The translations under genes were made by a program, and so were the position numbers. Below the pieces are notes generated by a model, which had not been told where the DNA came from, did not search any database, and worked only from the letters and a program-made list of their open reading frames with translations. From Ralstonia sp. RRA (GTDB lineage Bacteria; Pseudomonadota; Gammaproteobacteria; Burkholderiales; Burkholderiaceae): DNA of 64,000 nucleotides. Where the stretch lies: contig NZ_CP146091.1 in NCBI RefSeq assembly GCF_037023145.1, forward strand, positions 3,348,001 to 3,412,000. Reading direction: 5' to 3'. Below, piece by piece: positions 9,559 through 18,991 of this stretch (position 1 is the stretch's first letter; every line of letters begins with the position of its first letter).

Positions 9559-10638
9559 TTAGAACTTGTGGCGAATACCGACCATCGCGCCCATTTGATT
9601 GGAGCTGCTGGTCGTACCGTCCGGGTTCACAACCACAGCAGGCGTCGTGTCTTGTGCAACGCCAATCGGCAGCAGTGCATTGCTGCTGTTCTTTGCGTAG
9701 GCCAGGTTCAGGTACGCATCGGTACGCTTGGACAAGGCGTAGTCGGCACCCACCGAGAACAGCCACGGGTTGCCCACATCGGACTTGTGGTTCTGGTAGT
9801 ACGCAGCGCCCGTCAGCGACAGCGCCGGCGTAGCTTGGTAGCCAGCACCCAGCCAGTAGAGGTTCGAACGCGTCTCGGCGGCAATCGGCAGACCCGTTAC
9901 GTGGCCCCAACGGTAGCCTGCAAACAGCTTGGCCGGACCGAAGGCATACGTACCAGCGGCAGTCGCACGTTGCACCTTGATGTCAGCCGTCAGGGGTGAG
10001 TTACCGTTCGTTTGGTCATACACAGCACCCACCGAGAACGGGCCTGCTGCGTAGTTCAAGCCGGCACTCCACTCGCGACCGACCTTGCTGTTGCCAGCAA
10101 TTTCTTGACCATCATTGCGGAACGAGTACAGCGCCGAAGCCGTGAGGCCGTTGAACGTGCCCACGTACTTCACAGCGTTGTCAGCACGGCCGCCCATGGC
10201 AGCGTCTTGCGACAGGATCGAGTAGCGCGAGGTCAGCGCCATCGGGTCATATTGCGTCGTGAAGTCGTACATCAGGTTCGTCTGACGACCCAGGGTCAAT
10301 TGGCCCCACTGGCCTTGCAGACCAACGTACGCCTTACGGCCGAACAGACGGCTGTCGTTGCTCGTACCGCGGCTGATGTCGAAGCCGCTTTCCAGGTTGA
10401 AGATGCCCTTCAGGCCGCCGCCCAGGTCTTCAACGCCGCGCAGGCCCCACAGCGAACCCGTCATACCGTTGCCCGACTGCATGGACACGCGCGAGTTGCC
10501 GCCGCCGTTGGTACCGGGGACCTTATTGGCCCACTCGATGCCAGCATCGGCCACGCCGTACAGGGTCACGCTCGATTGCGCGGAGGCGCCTGCGGAAACC
10601 AGGGCTGCAGCAGCAGCCGCAAACAGCTTGATCTTCAT
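9559..10638 (-). CDS. Outer membrane porin, Gram-negative type (OmpC-like, beta-proteobacterial)
   Basis: 359 residues from the ATG at 10638, which has AAGGA nine bases upstream. The N-terminus MKIKLFAAAAAALVSAGASA is a clean signal peptide, followed by SSVTLYGVADAGIEW, the first strand of the 16-stranded beta-proteobacterial porins. The loop-3 region begins around GLQGQWGQLTLGRQ. The protein ends in Phe (GIRHKF), the assembly signal recognised by BamA. A general diffusion porin for small solutes. Monocistronic, facing the shared terminator. Confidence 0.92.
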   Translation of the reverse strand: MKIKLFAAAAAALVSAGASAQSSVTLYGVADAGIEWANKVPGTNGGGNSRVSMQSGNGMTGSLWGLRGVEDLGGGLKGIFNLESGFDISRGTSNDSRLFGRKAYVGLQGQWGQLTLGRQTNLMYDFTTQYDPMALTSRYSILSQDAAMGGRADNAVKYVGTFNGLTASALYSFRNDGQEIAGNSKVGREWSAGLNYAAGPFSVGAVYDQTNGNSPLTADIKVQRATAAGTYAFGPAKLFAGYRWGHVTGLPIAAETRSNLYWLGAGYQATPALSLTGAAYYQNHKSDVGNPWLFSVGADYALSKRTDAYLNLAYAKNSSNALLPIGVAQDTTPAVVVNPDGTTSSSNQMGAMVGIRHKF

Positions 10639-10903
10639 ATCGTTGTCCTTGAAAAACACTATCGCGGGGATTTGCGATTCAGCGATTATGTATTCCACTG
10701 ACATTCATCCACCAATGCGCGGGATCACCCTGTGGCAAATACGACACCTCATCCGAATGCATAAAATTACGCATACAGATCAATGACTTACTTCACCAGT
10801 CCGCACCGCGTAAGCACGCCTTACAAGAATCGAATCCTCAATCCCACATCACATCATCCACGGATCAAAAAGAATAATCCAATGAATGACGAAAATTAAA
10901 GCA
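10639..10903. other. Porin upstream region, AT-rich, no gene seen
   Basis: This stretch is markedly more AT-rich than the surroundings, as expected for the promoter region of an abundant porin. I see no credible coding frame and no clear operator; the candidate small-RNA unit begins just to the right. Confidence 0.5.
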
Positions 10904-11008
10904 TTGCATGCCACCGCTTTTCGATTATGATTCGCCAGAAGCTTGAATTACAGTTTCACAGCCTCATATCGACTTTAAAGACCGCTTGAAAAAGCGGTCT
11001 TTTTTTTT
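10904..11008 (+). ncRNA. Candidate small RNA unit: promoter plus strong terminator, no gene
   Basis: A sigma70-like promoter, TTGCAT (10904-10909) and TATGAT (10926-10931) with a 16-base spacer, is followed about 45 bases later by a perfect 10-bp terminator stem (10978-10987 with 10992-11001, GAAA loop) and at least eight T residues. No plus-strand gene precedes this terminator: the porin and the response regulator both run on the minus strand, and on that strand the hairpin is followed by only a short T tract. The implied transcript is about 70 bases. Sequence evidence is the promoter and terminator only. Confidence 0.5.
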
Positions 11009-11142
11009 CGCCCATGCCGATGCCCCTGCGCGCAATGGCTGCGCGGGCGTCGTCGCATCGTGATGGGTGTCGAAGAGATTGGCCGGCAGTGCCGCGGCAA
11101 GACAGCGAATCTGCCAGCGCGACGTCGCCAGGACGCCGGTAA

Positions 11143-11727
11143 TCAGGCCGCGAGCCCGATCTTCTTGGAGATGCGGTGCTTGAAGGTCGAGACCGTTTTC
11201 GGCGAGATGCCGAGGCGCTGGGCGATCTCCGTGTTCCCGTAGCCTTGCGTGAGCAGTTGATTCACGCGCAGCTCCCGTTTGGTCAGCGTTGCCATGCCCG
11301 CACCTTCCGCGGGGCCCATCGCTGCATGGGGAAACGACAGATACCCGCGTGCGGCCAGCAACAGGGCCGCCGACAGGACAGCGGTGGCTTCCGATTTCTC
11401 GACGTAGGCATTCGCGCCGGCGAGGAAGGCTAGCCGCGCGTTGTCGTCGGCGCTTTCCGACGAGATCGTCACGATGCCAATGTCCTGGCGTTGCGCGCGA
11501 ACCCGCCGCACCAGTTCAAGGCCATCGAGGCTGGGCAGATTGATGTCGATGATCGCCAGCTTGGGGCGCGCCGAGCGGATCAGTTGCAGCCCCTCCGCCC
11601 CATCGGCTGCGGTGGCGACAAGCTGCAGATACGGTGACCCGGCAAGCAGCGCTTGAATGGACTCGAGAACGAGGGGGTGGTCGTCGATTGCGACCACCGA
11701 ATGAAAGGCTTGACCTACGGCGGACAT
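11143..11727 (-). CDS. Orphan NarL/FixJ-family response regulator
   Basis: 194 residues. The receiver domain has the acidic pair (VVAIDDHPLV, about residue 15) and the phospho-acceptor Asp in AIIDINLPSLDG (about 60). A conserved Lys occurs in YVEKSEATA. The C-terminal LuxR-type helix-turn-helix is NTEIAQRLGISPKTVSTFKH (about 165-184). The protein is slightly short because the linker is brief. No histidine kinase is adjacent; the nearest gene is a chemoreceptor on the same strand 181 bases upstream, with no hint of joint transcription. Target genes unknown. Confidence 0.87.
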   Translation of the reverse strand: MSAVGQAFHSVVAIDDHPLVLESIQALLAGSPYLQLVATAADGAEGLQLIRSARPKLAIIDINLPSLDGLELVRRVRAQRQDIGIVTISSESADDNARLAFLAGANAYVEKSEATAVLSAALLLAARGYLSFPHAAMGPAEGAGMATLTKRELRVNQLLTQGYGNTEIAQRLGISPKTVSTFKHRISKKIGLAA

Positions 11728-11908
11728 GGATTGGGGCGCACAAGCTCCGGGAGCATCCCGTCACGTTGCGTTGCAAATGGCTGACAGATTCTGTGGTGCG
11801 AGTGCGCGGGCAGGAAGCAAGTTCCTCCCCGTACAGGTTTGCCAGAGATTTGCAGCGCCCCAACTACCGACTGCAACGTTGCGTCAATCTTCTGCGACAG
11901 CGCCGCGA

Positions 11909-13894
11909 TCACGCCAGCCGGAACACATCCACCGCGCCGCGCAGTTCCTGCGCCTGTTGACGCAGGCTTTCGGCGGCGGCGGCGGCCTCTTCCACCAGCG
12001 CGGCGTTCTGCTGCGTCACCTCGTCCATCGACGTCACGGCCTGGTTGACCTCTTCAATGCCCTGCGACTGCTCGCGCGAGGCATGGCTGATCTCGCCCAT
12101 GAAGCCGGCGATGCGCTCCACACGCGTGACGATGTCCTGCATGGCGTCCCCCGCACCACGCGCGGCTTCGTTGCCGGCCTGCACCTCTTCCACCGAGCGG
12201 GTGATGAGCGCCTTGATCTCCTTGGCGGCGGCGGCGCTGCGCTGCGCAAGGCTTCGCACCTCGCCCGCCACCACGGCAAAGCCGCGGCCCTGCTCGCCTG
12301 CGCGGGCAGCTTCCACGGCGGCGTTCAGCGCCAGGATGTTGGTCTGGAAGGCGATGCCATCGATGATGCCCGTGATGTCGGCAATCTTCTGTGCGGTGGT
12401 GTGGATGCCCGACATCGTGTCGACCAGGCGCTCGACGGTCTGCCCACCGGCGTTGGCCGCCTGGCTGGCGGACTGCACCATGTCGTGCGCGTGCTGCGCG
12501 CTGTCGGCGTTCTGGCGCACGGTGGCGGCCAGTTCTTCGATGCTCGATGCGGTGCGCTCCAGACTGCCGGCCTGTGCCTCGGTGCGCGCGGAAAGGTCTG
12601 CATTGCCCGCGGCGATCTGGCCGGTGCTGGAGGCGATGGTGGACGCGCTGGCGCGCACCTTGTCGACGATGCCCGAGAGACCATCGCCGACACCGTTGAT
12701 GGCGCGCATCAACTGGCCGATCTCGTCGCGGCGGGTGGCGGGCAAGCGGTGCGTCAGGTCACCGGCGGCCACGCGCTCGGCCACGGACACCACTTCGGCC
12801 AGCGGCATGCTGACTGCGCGGCGCAGCATCCACCACAGGCCGGCGGCCAGCAGTGCGCCCAGCGCCAGACCGAGCAGCAGGAACCGGTTGCGGGCAGCGA
12901 TCAGATCGGCTTCCAGTTCGTCCACGTAGGCCGTGCCGGCAATCACCAGCTTCCAGTCCGGGTACTGCGAGAAAACGGTGAAGCGCTCGCGCGCGGCACC
13001 GCCTTCGGTGTCGGCCAGCGTGTGGCGCAGGATGCCGTCCTTCTGCTCGATCATCTCGCGCACCCAGGCCTGGCCGGCGGCGTCCTTGGCGTCGAGCAGG
13101 TTCTTGCCTTCGCGCGCCGTGTTGCGGTCGATCAGCACCTTGCCCTGGTCGGCACCGGGCTTGCCATCGATGACAAAGTAGCCGCCGGTCTTGCCGATGG
13201 TGTGCGCGCGGATCTTGTCCTTGAGCAGCGCCAGTTCGGTGCGCACGTCCACACCCACGTAGAGCGCGCCGATCACCTTGCCGGAAGCATCGCGCACCGG
13301 CTCGTATTTGCTCATGTAGGGCACGCCAAACAGCCACGCCAGGCCGCGGAATGGCTCGCCCGCCATCAGCGCCTTGTAGCTGGGGTGGGCGCGATCGAGC
13401 AGCGTGCCGATGGCGCGTTCGCCGTTTTCCTTCTTGAGCGAGGTCGTCACGCGTACGAAGTCGTCGCCGGTGCGGGCAAACACGGTGGCGATGGTGCCGC
13501 CGGTGCGGGCGAAGAACTTGTCCGGCACGGTGTAGTTGAGGTTCAGCACCGTGTCGCCGCTCTTGAAGGTGGGCGTGGGCTTGCCGGCCACTTCCACGGT
13601 CTGCGCCGGGTCCACGCTGTAGGGGCCGGGGGCGGCATCGGCAAAGGCGGTGAGGAAGCGGTCCGCCTCGGTACGCATGGCGCCGTCGAAGAGCGCAATC
13701 ATGTCGCGCATGGCGGCCTCCTGGTCACGCATGGCCGACTGCGCGTTGGCTTCCAGCGTGCGCAGGCTCGAGTGCGAGTTCGCCAGCGCAAAGGCGCCGA
13801 ACACCAGCACCAGGGCAATCAGGCCGATGACGGCCAGCCGCGTGCCGAGGCTGGTGGCGGGTTCAGGGGCGGAGTGGCGAGGGGGCGTTCGCAT
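11909..13894 (-). CDS. Methyl-accepting chemotaxis protein with periplasmic Cache domain
   Basis: 661 residues. The first membrane segment (about 20-40) and second (LLLGLALGALLAAGLWWML, about 335-355) enclose a long periplasmic double-Cache sensor domain, in which GALYVGVDVRTELALL is a typical strand. A HAMP domain follows (about 357-410). The cytoplasmic signalling tip carries the conserved hairpin (QTNILALNAAVEAARAGEQG, then GRGFAVVAGEVRSLAQRSA). No C-terminal CheR pentapeptide is present; the protein ends in VDVFRLA, so adaptation would rely on other receptors. The ligand is probably a small organic acid or amine, but this is not readable. Confidence 0.93.
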   Translation of the reverse strand: MRTPPRHSAPEPATSLGTRLAVIGLIALVLVFGAFALANSHSSLRTLEANAQSAMRDQEAAMRDMIALFDGAMRTEADRFLTAFADAAPGPYSVDPAQTVEVAGKPTPTFKSGDTVLNLNYTVPDKFFARTGGTIATVFARTGDDFVRVTTSLKKENGERAIGTLLDRAHPSYKALMAGEPFRGLAWLFGVPYMSKYEPVRDASGKVIGALYVGVDVRTELALLKDKIRAHTIGKTGGYFVIDGKPGADQGKVLIDRNTAREGKNLLDAKDAAGQAWVREMIEQKDGILRHTLADTEGGAARERFTVFSQYPDWKLVIAGTAYVDELEADLIAARNRFLLLGLALGALLAAGLWWMLRRAVSMPLAEVVSVAERVAAGDLTHRLPATRRDEIGQLMRAINGVGDGLSGIVDKVRASASTIASSTGQIAAGNADLSARTEAQAGSLERTASSIEELAATVRQNADSAQHAHDMVQSASQAANAGGQTVERLVDTMSGIHTTAQKIADITGIIDGIAFQTNILALNAAVEAARAGEQGRGFAVVAGEVRSLAQRSAAAAKEIKALITRSVEEVQAGNEAARGAGDAMQDIVTRVERIAGFMGEISHASREQSQGIEEVNQAVTSMDEVTQQNAALVEEAAAAAESLRQQAQELRGAVDVFRLA

Positions 13895-14082
13895 GCTTTT
13901 TCCTGGTGATCGACAGTCGGGGTTAACAACGGATCACCGGCGAAAAGCTTGAGCGCAAACGTTTAACACGTCGCCATTGTCCGGAAAGCCAGACAATATC
14001 CGACGCACCGGACAGCGGGCAGCCATCTGCCTAGAATGCTCTGGCCGCCCAGCCTTCCGCCCAACACGAGCCAGGACACAAC

Positions 14083-15042
14083 ATGCGCAGACTCCAGCCG
14101 CTATGCCACGGCATCACCCTCGCATTCACCGCCGCAGCCTTGCTGTGCGCCATGCCGACCGCCCAGGCGAGCTGTGTCGTGCCGCCCGCCGAGCACACCA
14201 TCGACCCGCCCGGTTTCTACGACGATCCGGCTGGCTACCAACAGGCCGTCAAGCCCATGCGCGCCTACATCGACCGGCTCAACAAGGCCGCGGAGGCCGG
14301 CGACTGGGCCTGCACGATCGATCTGCTTGCGGGCTGGGCGCAGGGCGACGCGTTGATGGGGCCGATCACGGGCTACCAGGGCTACTACGAGCGCTCGTGG
14401 GCAGGGACGGATTTCGCGCTGGTGCTCATGCGCGCGCAAAAGCTTGGGCGCCTCGATGCACCGCGCGCTGCCATCATCGACAACTGGCTCACACGCATCG
14501 CCATCGCCACCCGCGACGCGCAAGAGATCAACAGCCTGCACAACAACCTGACCTACTGGGCCGGGCTCAACCTGGTGGCCATCGGCACGGTGGCGCGCCG
14601 GGGTGACCTGGTGGACGATGGCGTCGCCCGCGTGCGGGAGGGCATCCGCGACATCGGCCCGCATGGCGAGCTGCAGCGCGAACTCAAACGCGGGGACCGC
14701 GCACTGCACTACCACACGTTCGCGCTGCTGCCGCTGGTGTTCACGGCCGAGCTGGTCAGGCCGCGCAACATCGATCTGTACGCCGAAAACCAGCGTGCGA
14801 TCGGCCGGCTGGCAGACCTCGTCACGCGCGCGGTGCAGGACCCGAACAGCTTCCGCGCCGTCAGCCCCATCAAGCAAGAGCTGTTTCCGTGGACCTTCCA
14901 GGACGAGCTGTCGTGGATGGAGCCCTACTACGCCAGCCAGCACGACACGCGCCTGCCGGCGCTGATTGCGGCACGGCGTGCCTTCCATGAATGGCGACTG
15001 GGCGGCAATGTCACGCAGGCGTGGGGCGTGACATTGCCTTAG
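14083..15042 (+). CDS. Secreted AlgL-like (alginate lyase family) protein with altered active-site motifs
   Basis: 319 residues with a signal peptide (about 1-30, cleaved near AQASC). The sequence matches the (alpha/alpha)-barrel polysaccharide lyase family of AlgL: NNLTYWAGLNLVAIG (about 160-174) aligns with the NNH-x-YW active-site motif, and RALHYHTFALLPL (about 206-218) with the RAL-x-YH-x-Y motif. As I recall the family, the catalytic His after NN is Leu here and the second motif Tyr is Phe. The protein may therefore be catalytically changed or inactive. It faces a PelA-like gene convergently (7 bases apart), suggesting a polysaccharide-related role. Confidence 0.7.
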   Translation: MRRLQPLCHGITLAFTAAALLCAMPTAQASCVVPPAEHTIDPPGFYDDPAGYQQAVKPMRAYIDRLNKAAEAGDWACTIDLLAGWAQGDALMGPITGYQGYYERSWAGTDFALVLMRAQKLGRLDAPRAAIIDNWLTRIAIATRDAQEINSLHNNLTYWAGLNLVAIGTVARRGDLVDDGVARVREGIRDIGPHGELQRELKRGDRALHYHTFALLPLVFTAELVRPRNIDLYAENQRAIGRLADLVTRAVQDPNSFRAVSPIKQELFPWTFQDELSWMEPYYASQHDTRLPALIAARRAFHEWRLGGNVTQAWGVTLP

Positions 15043-15049
15043 CGCCGGG

Positions 15050-17800
15050 TTACGCGCCGCAGGTGAGCTCCACGCGCTGTGGCACCAGCTTGGCCGGGTT
15101 GCCGGCACCCAGGTCGATGCGCCAGTCGGCGCCGTGCGTGCCGACCACCTCACGGCCGTCCACGGTAGCGCGGCAACGCGCAGCGTTGGCAAAGCGGATG
15201 AACGGGCGCGTATAGCCCGCCACGTCAACGGACAACGCGCGGCCATCTGCGCTGCGCTGCCAGTTGGAAATCCGGCCATTGGCCTCTCGCACGTAGGGGA
15301 AGGAGTCAGCCCCCGGTCGATCCGACAACACGATGCGTGCTGACCCGCTTGCCAGGTGGATATACATGCCGCCGTTGCCTGGCGAATAGCCCGCGACGTC
15401 GCGCGACTGATCCAGCCGCGGCACACCGAGCCCAGTCCAGCGCACGGTACGCAGATCCCCATTGCCGCGCACCACCCAGGCGTTGCCATCACGGGCCACG
15501 GCGTAAGCGCGGAAGTCGAGCACTTTGTGGATGTAGTCCGACGCATAGATCGGCATGATCGGCTGCGTCATCGCCCAGTCGTACACCTGTCGCAGCGCGG
15601 TGAGCGAGGCGAGCTTGGTACCCGAATACATGTGGTAATAGATACCGATCGGCTTGAAGCGATAGGGCTTGTCGGTCAGTTCGAAGGTTTCGATCGCGCG
15701 CGAGAAACCGTAGTACGGGCCGTGCCAGAGGTTGGTGTAGATGTTCTCGTTCTGGTCGGGCGCGAACACCTGGAACAGGCCATTGCCCTTGTCCACACCC
15801 AGCGGCGCTACGGCCGTCCAGCTCGGGTTGGAACGCGTGATGTAGGTGTCGCCACCGTTCATGTTGAGCACGCCCGCCTCGTTGGTCTTCTGCACGGCGA
15901 TCGGCGGCACCTGGCCGTTGCCGCTCCACAGCAGCACCTTCACACGCTTGCCAGCGGGCGCCAGCTTCGTGTTGATGTAGTCGATGGAGCCGGCGATCTC
16001 GCGGTCGAAGCTGAAACGGTAGTTGGGGATGTTCAGCGCAAAGGAATCGGCGCCTTCAGGTGCCTTGTCATACGGCGGCTCGGGCGGGTTAGTCGTGCGC
16101 AGCCAGTCGAACGGATGCGAGAACGTGTGGCTTGCCAGCTCCACGTACGGTTGCGCAAAGATGGTGCGCGCGATGGGTTCGAGCTGCGATGTGAGCTTGG
16201 GGTACATGCCGTCGGACGCCACCTCGCCCTCGATGATCGATACGGTGGTCGGCACCTTGTAGCGCTCGAAGATCTCCCGCAGCAGCGCCTGGCCCGAGAA
16301 CTCGCCGGGTGGGAACTCCGTACGCGAGGCAAACCCGTCGCCGTCGATATGCACGGTCATCAGGCGGCGGCCGTTCTCGGTGGTGGTGTCGGGCACGGGC
16401 ATGGCCGGCAGCGCCAGCGCGCGGCGCAGGAAGTCCAGCGGCTGGATCACCCAGCGCGCCTGATCCACGTCGGGCATGCGAAACACACCGAAGGGCTGCA
16501 GGACATACCCGCCCCATGGCGTGATGGCGGCCGCGTCATAGGTGTAGCTGCCCGCCGACAGCCGCAGCAGCGATTGCGTGCCATCCACGCTTGGATCCAC
16601 CTGCACACCAACTGCGGCACGCCGATCCGGGTGCGGCTGCAGCTCGAAGCCGATCATCGGGTCGCGCGCAACAATGGTGAGTGGCCCCGATGGCGTTCCT
16701 GGCACGGTCTTCAGGCCAAGCGTCTGTGCCATCGACGCATCCATATTCATGCCGAACTGGTTGAACATCGCCACGCGCACACCGGCGCCCACGGTGCGCC
16801 GGAGCCAGGATGCCCAGGCACCCGGACGCGGTGCGTTGGCATCAAACCAGGTGACGACGCCGGCGTAGCGGTCGGGTGTGACGGTCGGCAGCGGCTGGTA
16901 GGCGTCGGCAAACTCAACGCGGTAGCCGAGGTAGTTGATCGGCATGGCAAGGTACAGCACCGACGGCGCGGTATTGGCACTCGTGCCGGGTTCTTGCGGC
17001 TCGACCAGCAGCACGCGACGCGGCATGACTTCCAGACGGCCGATGCCGATGAAGTCTGCACCAGGCGTGGTGGCATAGCTGGTCACGCCAGCGGCGCGCG
17101 CCACGTTGGCGGTCTCCCGCAGGCAAGTGCGGTTGTAGCCGGCGCAGTAGTCCAGCGCAACGGCGGGCAGGTGATATTGCGTACCGATGCTGCGCAGCGC
17201 GGCAACGCGGGCCGTGCGATCGGCATCGCTCACGTCTTGCAGGCCTTCGCCACCCGTGCGCTCACGCACAAGGCCGGGCGTGACCACACCAGACAACTGC
17301 GGCGCCAGCGTATCGAGCCACGCGGTGCCGCCCGCCAGCAGCTTGACCTGCGGCGCACGGGCATGCAGCGCTTGCGCCAGCGCCGACACCGCGTTGACGG
17401 CACCCGGGGTCTTGGCTGCCAGCGTGTCCAACCCATCCAGCAGGAACCCCTGATAGCCCTGCGCAAGCAGCGGTGCAAACACCGGATCGAGCACGTTGGC
17501 CGGCCAAGAGCTGTCGCGCATCGCCTCCACCTGCTGTGTCAGGTCAACGCGCGCGAGCCACAACGTGGGCGATGGCTGTTTCGGGTCGAAGGTGCCGGCT
17601 GCGGCTGGATCGAGCACCACCCAGTCGAAGGCCTGCAACTCAGGCGCCGGTACATCGCGGCCGTAGTAGAAGGCGATCTGCGGATCAGGGGTGGCGGGCT
17701 GCGCATGTGCTGCAGCAGCCCCGCATGCCAACGCAACGGCACCCAGCCATGCTGACCAACGCCATTGCCGATTGCTGCTCACCGCCTGCCTGCCCTGCAT
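15050..17800 (-). CDS. PelA-like bifunctional glycoside hydrolase / polysaccharide deacetylase
   Basis: 916 residues from ATG 17800, chosen because GAGGA lies about 5 bases upstream; the signal peptide (WLGAVALACGAAAAHAQ) then sits about 15-35. The N-terminal third is a TIM-barrel of the GH114/PelA type (IAFYYGRDVPAPELQAFDWV; GYQGFLLDGLDTL; ALDYCAGY). The C-terminal half is a carbohydrate-esterase deacetylase with the metal motif HIDGDGF and SHTFSHPFDW. PelA of Pseudomonas deacetylates and trims the Pel exopolysaccharide in the periplasm and is of similar size (about 950). None of pelB-pelG is adjacent, so this is an orphan; role in Pel synthesis itself is doubtful. Confidence 0.82.
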   Translation of the reverse strand: MQGRQAVSSNRQWRWSAWLGAVALACGAAAAHAQPATPDPQIAFYYGRDVPAPELQAFDWVVLDPAAAGTFDPKQPSPTLWLARVDLTQQVEAMRDSSWPANVLDPVFAPLLAQGYQGFLLDGLDTLAAKTPGAVNAVSALAQALHARAPQVKLLAGGTAWLDTLAPQLSGVVTPGLVRERTGGEGLQDVSDADRTARVAALRSIGTQYHLPAVALDYCAGYNRTCLRETANVARAAGVTSYATTPGADFIGIGRLEVMPRRVLLVEPQEPGTSANTAPSVLYLAMPINYLGYRVEFADAYQPLPTVTPDRYAGVVTWFDANAPRPGAWASWLRRTVGAGVRVAMFNQFGMNMDASMAQTLGLKTVPGTPSGPLTIVARDPMIGFELQPHPDRRAAVGVQVDPSVDGTQSLLRLSAGSYTYDAAAITPWGGYVLQPFGVFRMPDVDQARWVIQPLDFLRRALALPAMPVPDTTTENGRRLMTVHIDGDGFASRTEFPPGEFSGQALLREIFERYKVPTTVSIIEGEVASDGMYPKLTSQLEPIARTIFAQPYVELASHTFSHPFDWLRTTNPPEPPYDKAPEGADSFALNIPNYRFSFDREIAGSIDYINTKLAPAGKRVKVLLWSGNGQVPPIAVQKTNEAGVLNMNGGDTYITRSNPSWTAVAPLGVDKGNGLFQVFAPDQNENIYTNLWHGPYYGFSRAIETFELTDKPYRFKPIGIYYHMYSGTKLASLTALRQVYDWAMTQPIMPIYASDYIHKVLDFRAYAVARDGNAWVVRGNGDLRTVRWTGLGVPRLDQSRDVAGYSPGNGGMYIHLASGSARIVLSDRPGADSFPYVREANGRISNWQRSADGRALSVDVAGYTRPFIRFANAARCRATVDGREVVGTHGADWRIDLGAGNPAKLVPQRVELTCGA

Positions 17801-17918
17801 CCCGATCCTCGAGAATTGATCCGGCTTCCATTGTGTCGGGCTGGCGGCCGATTGCAACGTTCTTGTGCGGGCGATGGCCGCCGCAGTGCGTTAGCAGCAC
17901 ACGGCGGGGCGATCCCTC

Positions 17919-18707
17919 TTAGAACGCCGACTTCACCACCCCGCCATCCACACGCAGCGCAGCGCCCGTGGTGGCGGCCGACAGCGGGCTGGCAACGTAG
18001 GCGACCAAGTTCGCCACCTCTTGCGGCGTGGCAAAGCGCTTGATGAGCGAAGTCGGCCGCGCGGTCTCGAAGAACGTCTTTTCGAACGCCTCGAAGCTCT
18101 GGCCGCCCGAGAGCTTGCCCACGAATTCATCCACGCCTTCGGAACGCGTGGGCCCGGGCAGCACGGCATTCACGGTGACGGCGGTGCCGGCAGTCACTTC
18201 GGCCAGCCCGCGCGAGAGGCCCAGCAACGCCGTCTTGGTCACGCCGTAGTGGATCATCTCGGCCGGAATCTGCACACCGCTCTCGCTGCTGATGAAGATG
18301 ATGCGGCCCCAGTTCTGCGCCTTCATGGCGCCCAGGTAGGCACGCGAGAGGCGCACGCCGCTCATCACGTTCACGTTGAAGAAGCGCAGCCATTCGGCGT
18401 CGTCGATCTCTTCAAACGGCTTGGGGTCGAAGATGCCGAGGTTGTTGACGAGCACATCGACCTTGGGAAAACGGGCCAGCAGCGCCGCGACCTGTTCGGG
18501 TGCGGACAAATCGCCGGCAAAGGCCTCGACATGGGCGTCGGGTACCTCGGCACGCAGGCGGTTGATGGCATCGGCCACCGAGGCTTCGGTGCGGCCATTG
18601 ACGATGACGCGGGCGCCTTCGGCAGCCAGTGCTACAGCAATGGCATGTCCGATGCCCTTGGTGGAGCCGGTCACGAGCGCAAGCTTGTTCTGAAGGTGGA
18701 GGTTCAT
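17919..18707 (-). CDS. Short-chain dehydrogenase/reductase
   Basis: 262 residues from ATG 18707. Classical SDR: the cofactor motif TGSTKGIG (about residue 12), NNLG (about 88), and the catalytic Ser-Tyr-Lys set in SSESGVQIPAEMIHYGVTK (about 137-155). An Arg in NGRTEAS after beta-2 suggests NADP preference. The C-terminus (ALRVDGGVV) is the usual substrate-loop end. It is divergent from a MarR gene across 284 bases, a common regulator-target arrangement. Substrate unknown. Confidence 0.9.
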   Translation of the reverse strand: MNLHLQNKLALVTGSTKGIGHAIAVALAAEGARVIVNGRTEASVADAINRLRAEVPDAHVEAFAGDLSAPEQVAALLARFPKVDVLVNNLGIFDPKPFEEIDDAEWLRFFNVNVMSGVRLSRAYLGAMKAQNWGRIIFISSESGVQIPAEMIHYGVTKTALLGLSRGLAEVTAGTAVTVNAVLPGPTRSEGVDEFVGKLSGGQSFEAFEKTFFETARPTSLIKRFATPQEVANLVAYVASPLSAATTGAALRVDGGVVKSAF

Positions 18708-18991
18708 GGCAGTAAAAAATGGAATTTGGAGGAGGACGAGCACGTCGCGCCACTTGGGTTGAGCCCGCAGCAGCGCCGACGTTTCAACCATGATACGAAC
18801 CACCCCACCCTTTGGCAGCCGCAATCGTTTTGCAGCGGTATCCAATGTGATTTGACGATGAGCCTTGGTGTCGATCCCGGCTTGACGGCCTGGGCAAGCG
18901 ACGATTAGTGTGCAATGAAGCACGCTCCGCGTTACGGGAACGCACGGCGCGCAAGACAAGCCGGATCACCGGTAGAACGGGGAGCATCACC

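Noticed and set aside
11726..13909. 727-codon plus-strand open frame
   Set aside because: Antisense to the chemoreceptor, which has complete Cache, HAMP and signalling motifs; the plus-strand product has low-complexity composition.
14101..15546. 481-codon minus-strand open frame
   Set aside because: Runs through the AlgL-like gene and the end of the PelA-like gene in another frame; composition is Arg/Ala/Ser noise.
15356..17755. Nearly 800-codon open frame on the plus strand
   Set aside because: It is antisense to the PelA-like gene, rich in Arg/His/Gly without domains, and arises from the GC-rich codon pattern of the real gene.
18708..18991. MarR operator between the SDR and MarR genes
   Set aside because: Only short imperfect repeats are visible; none stands out from background.
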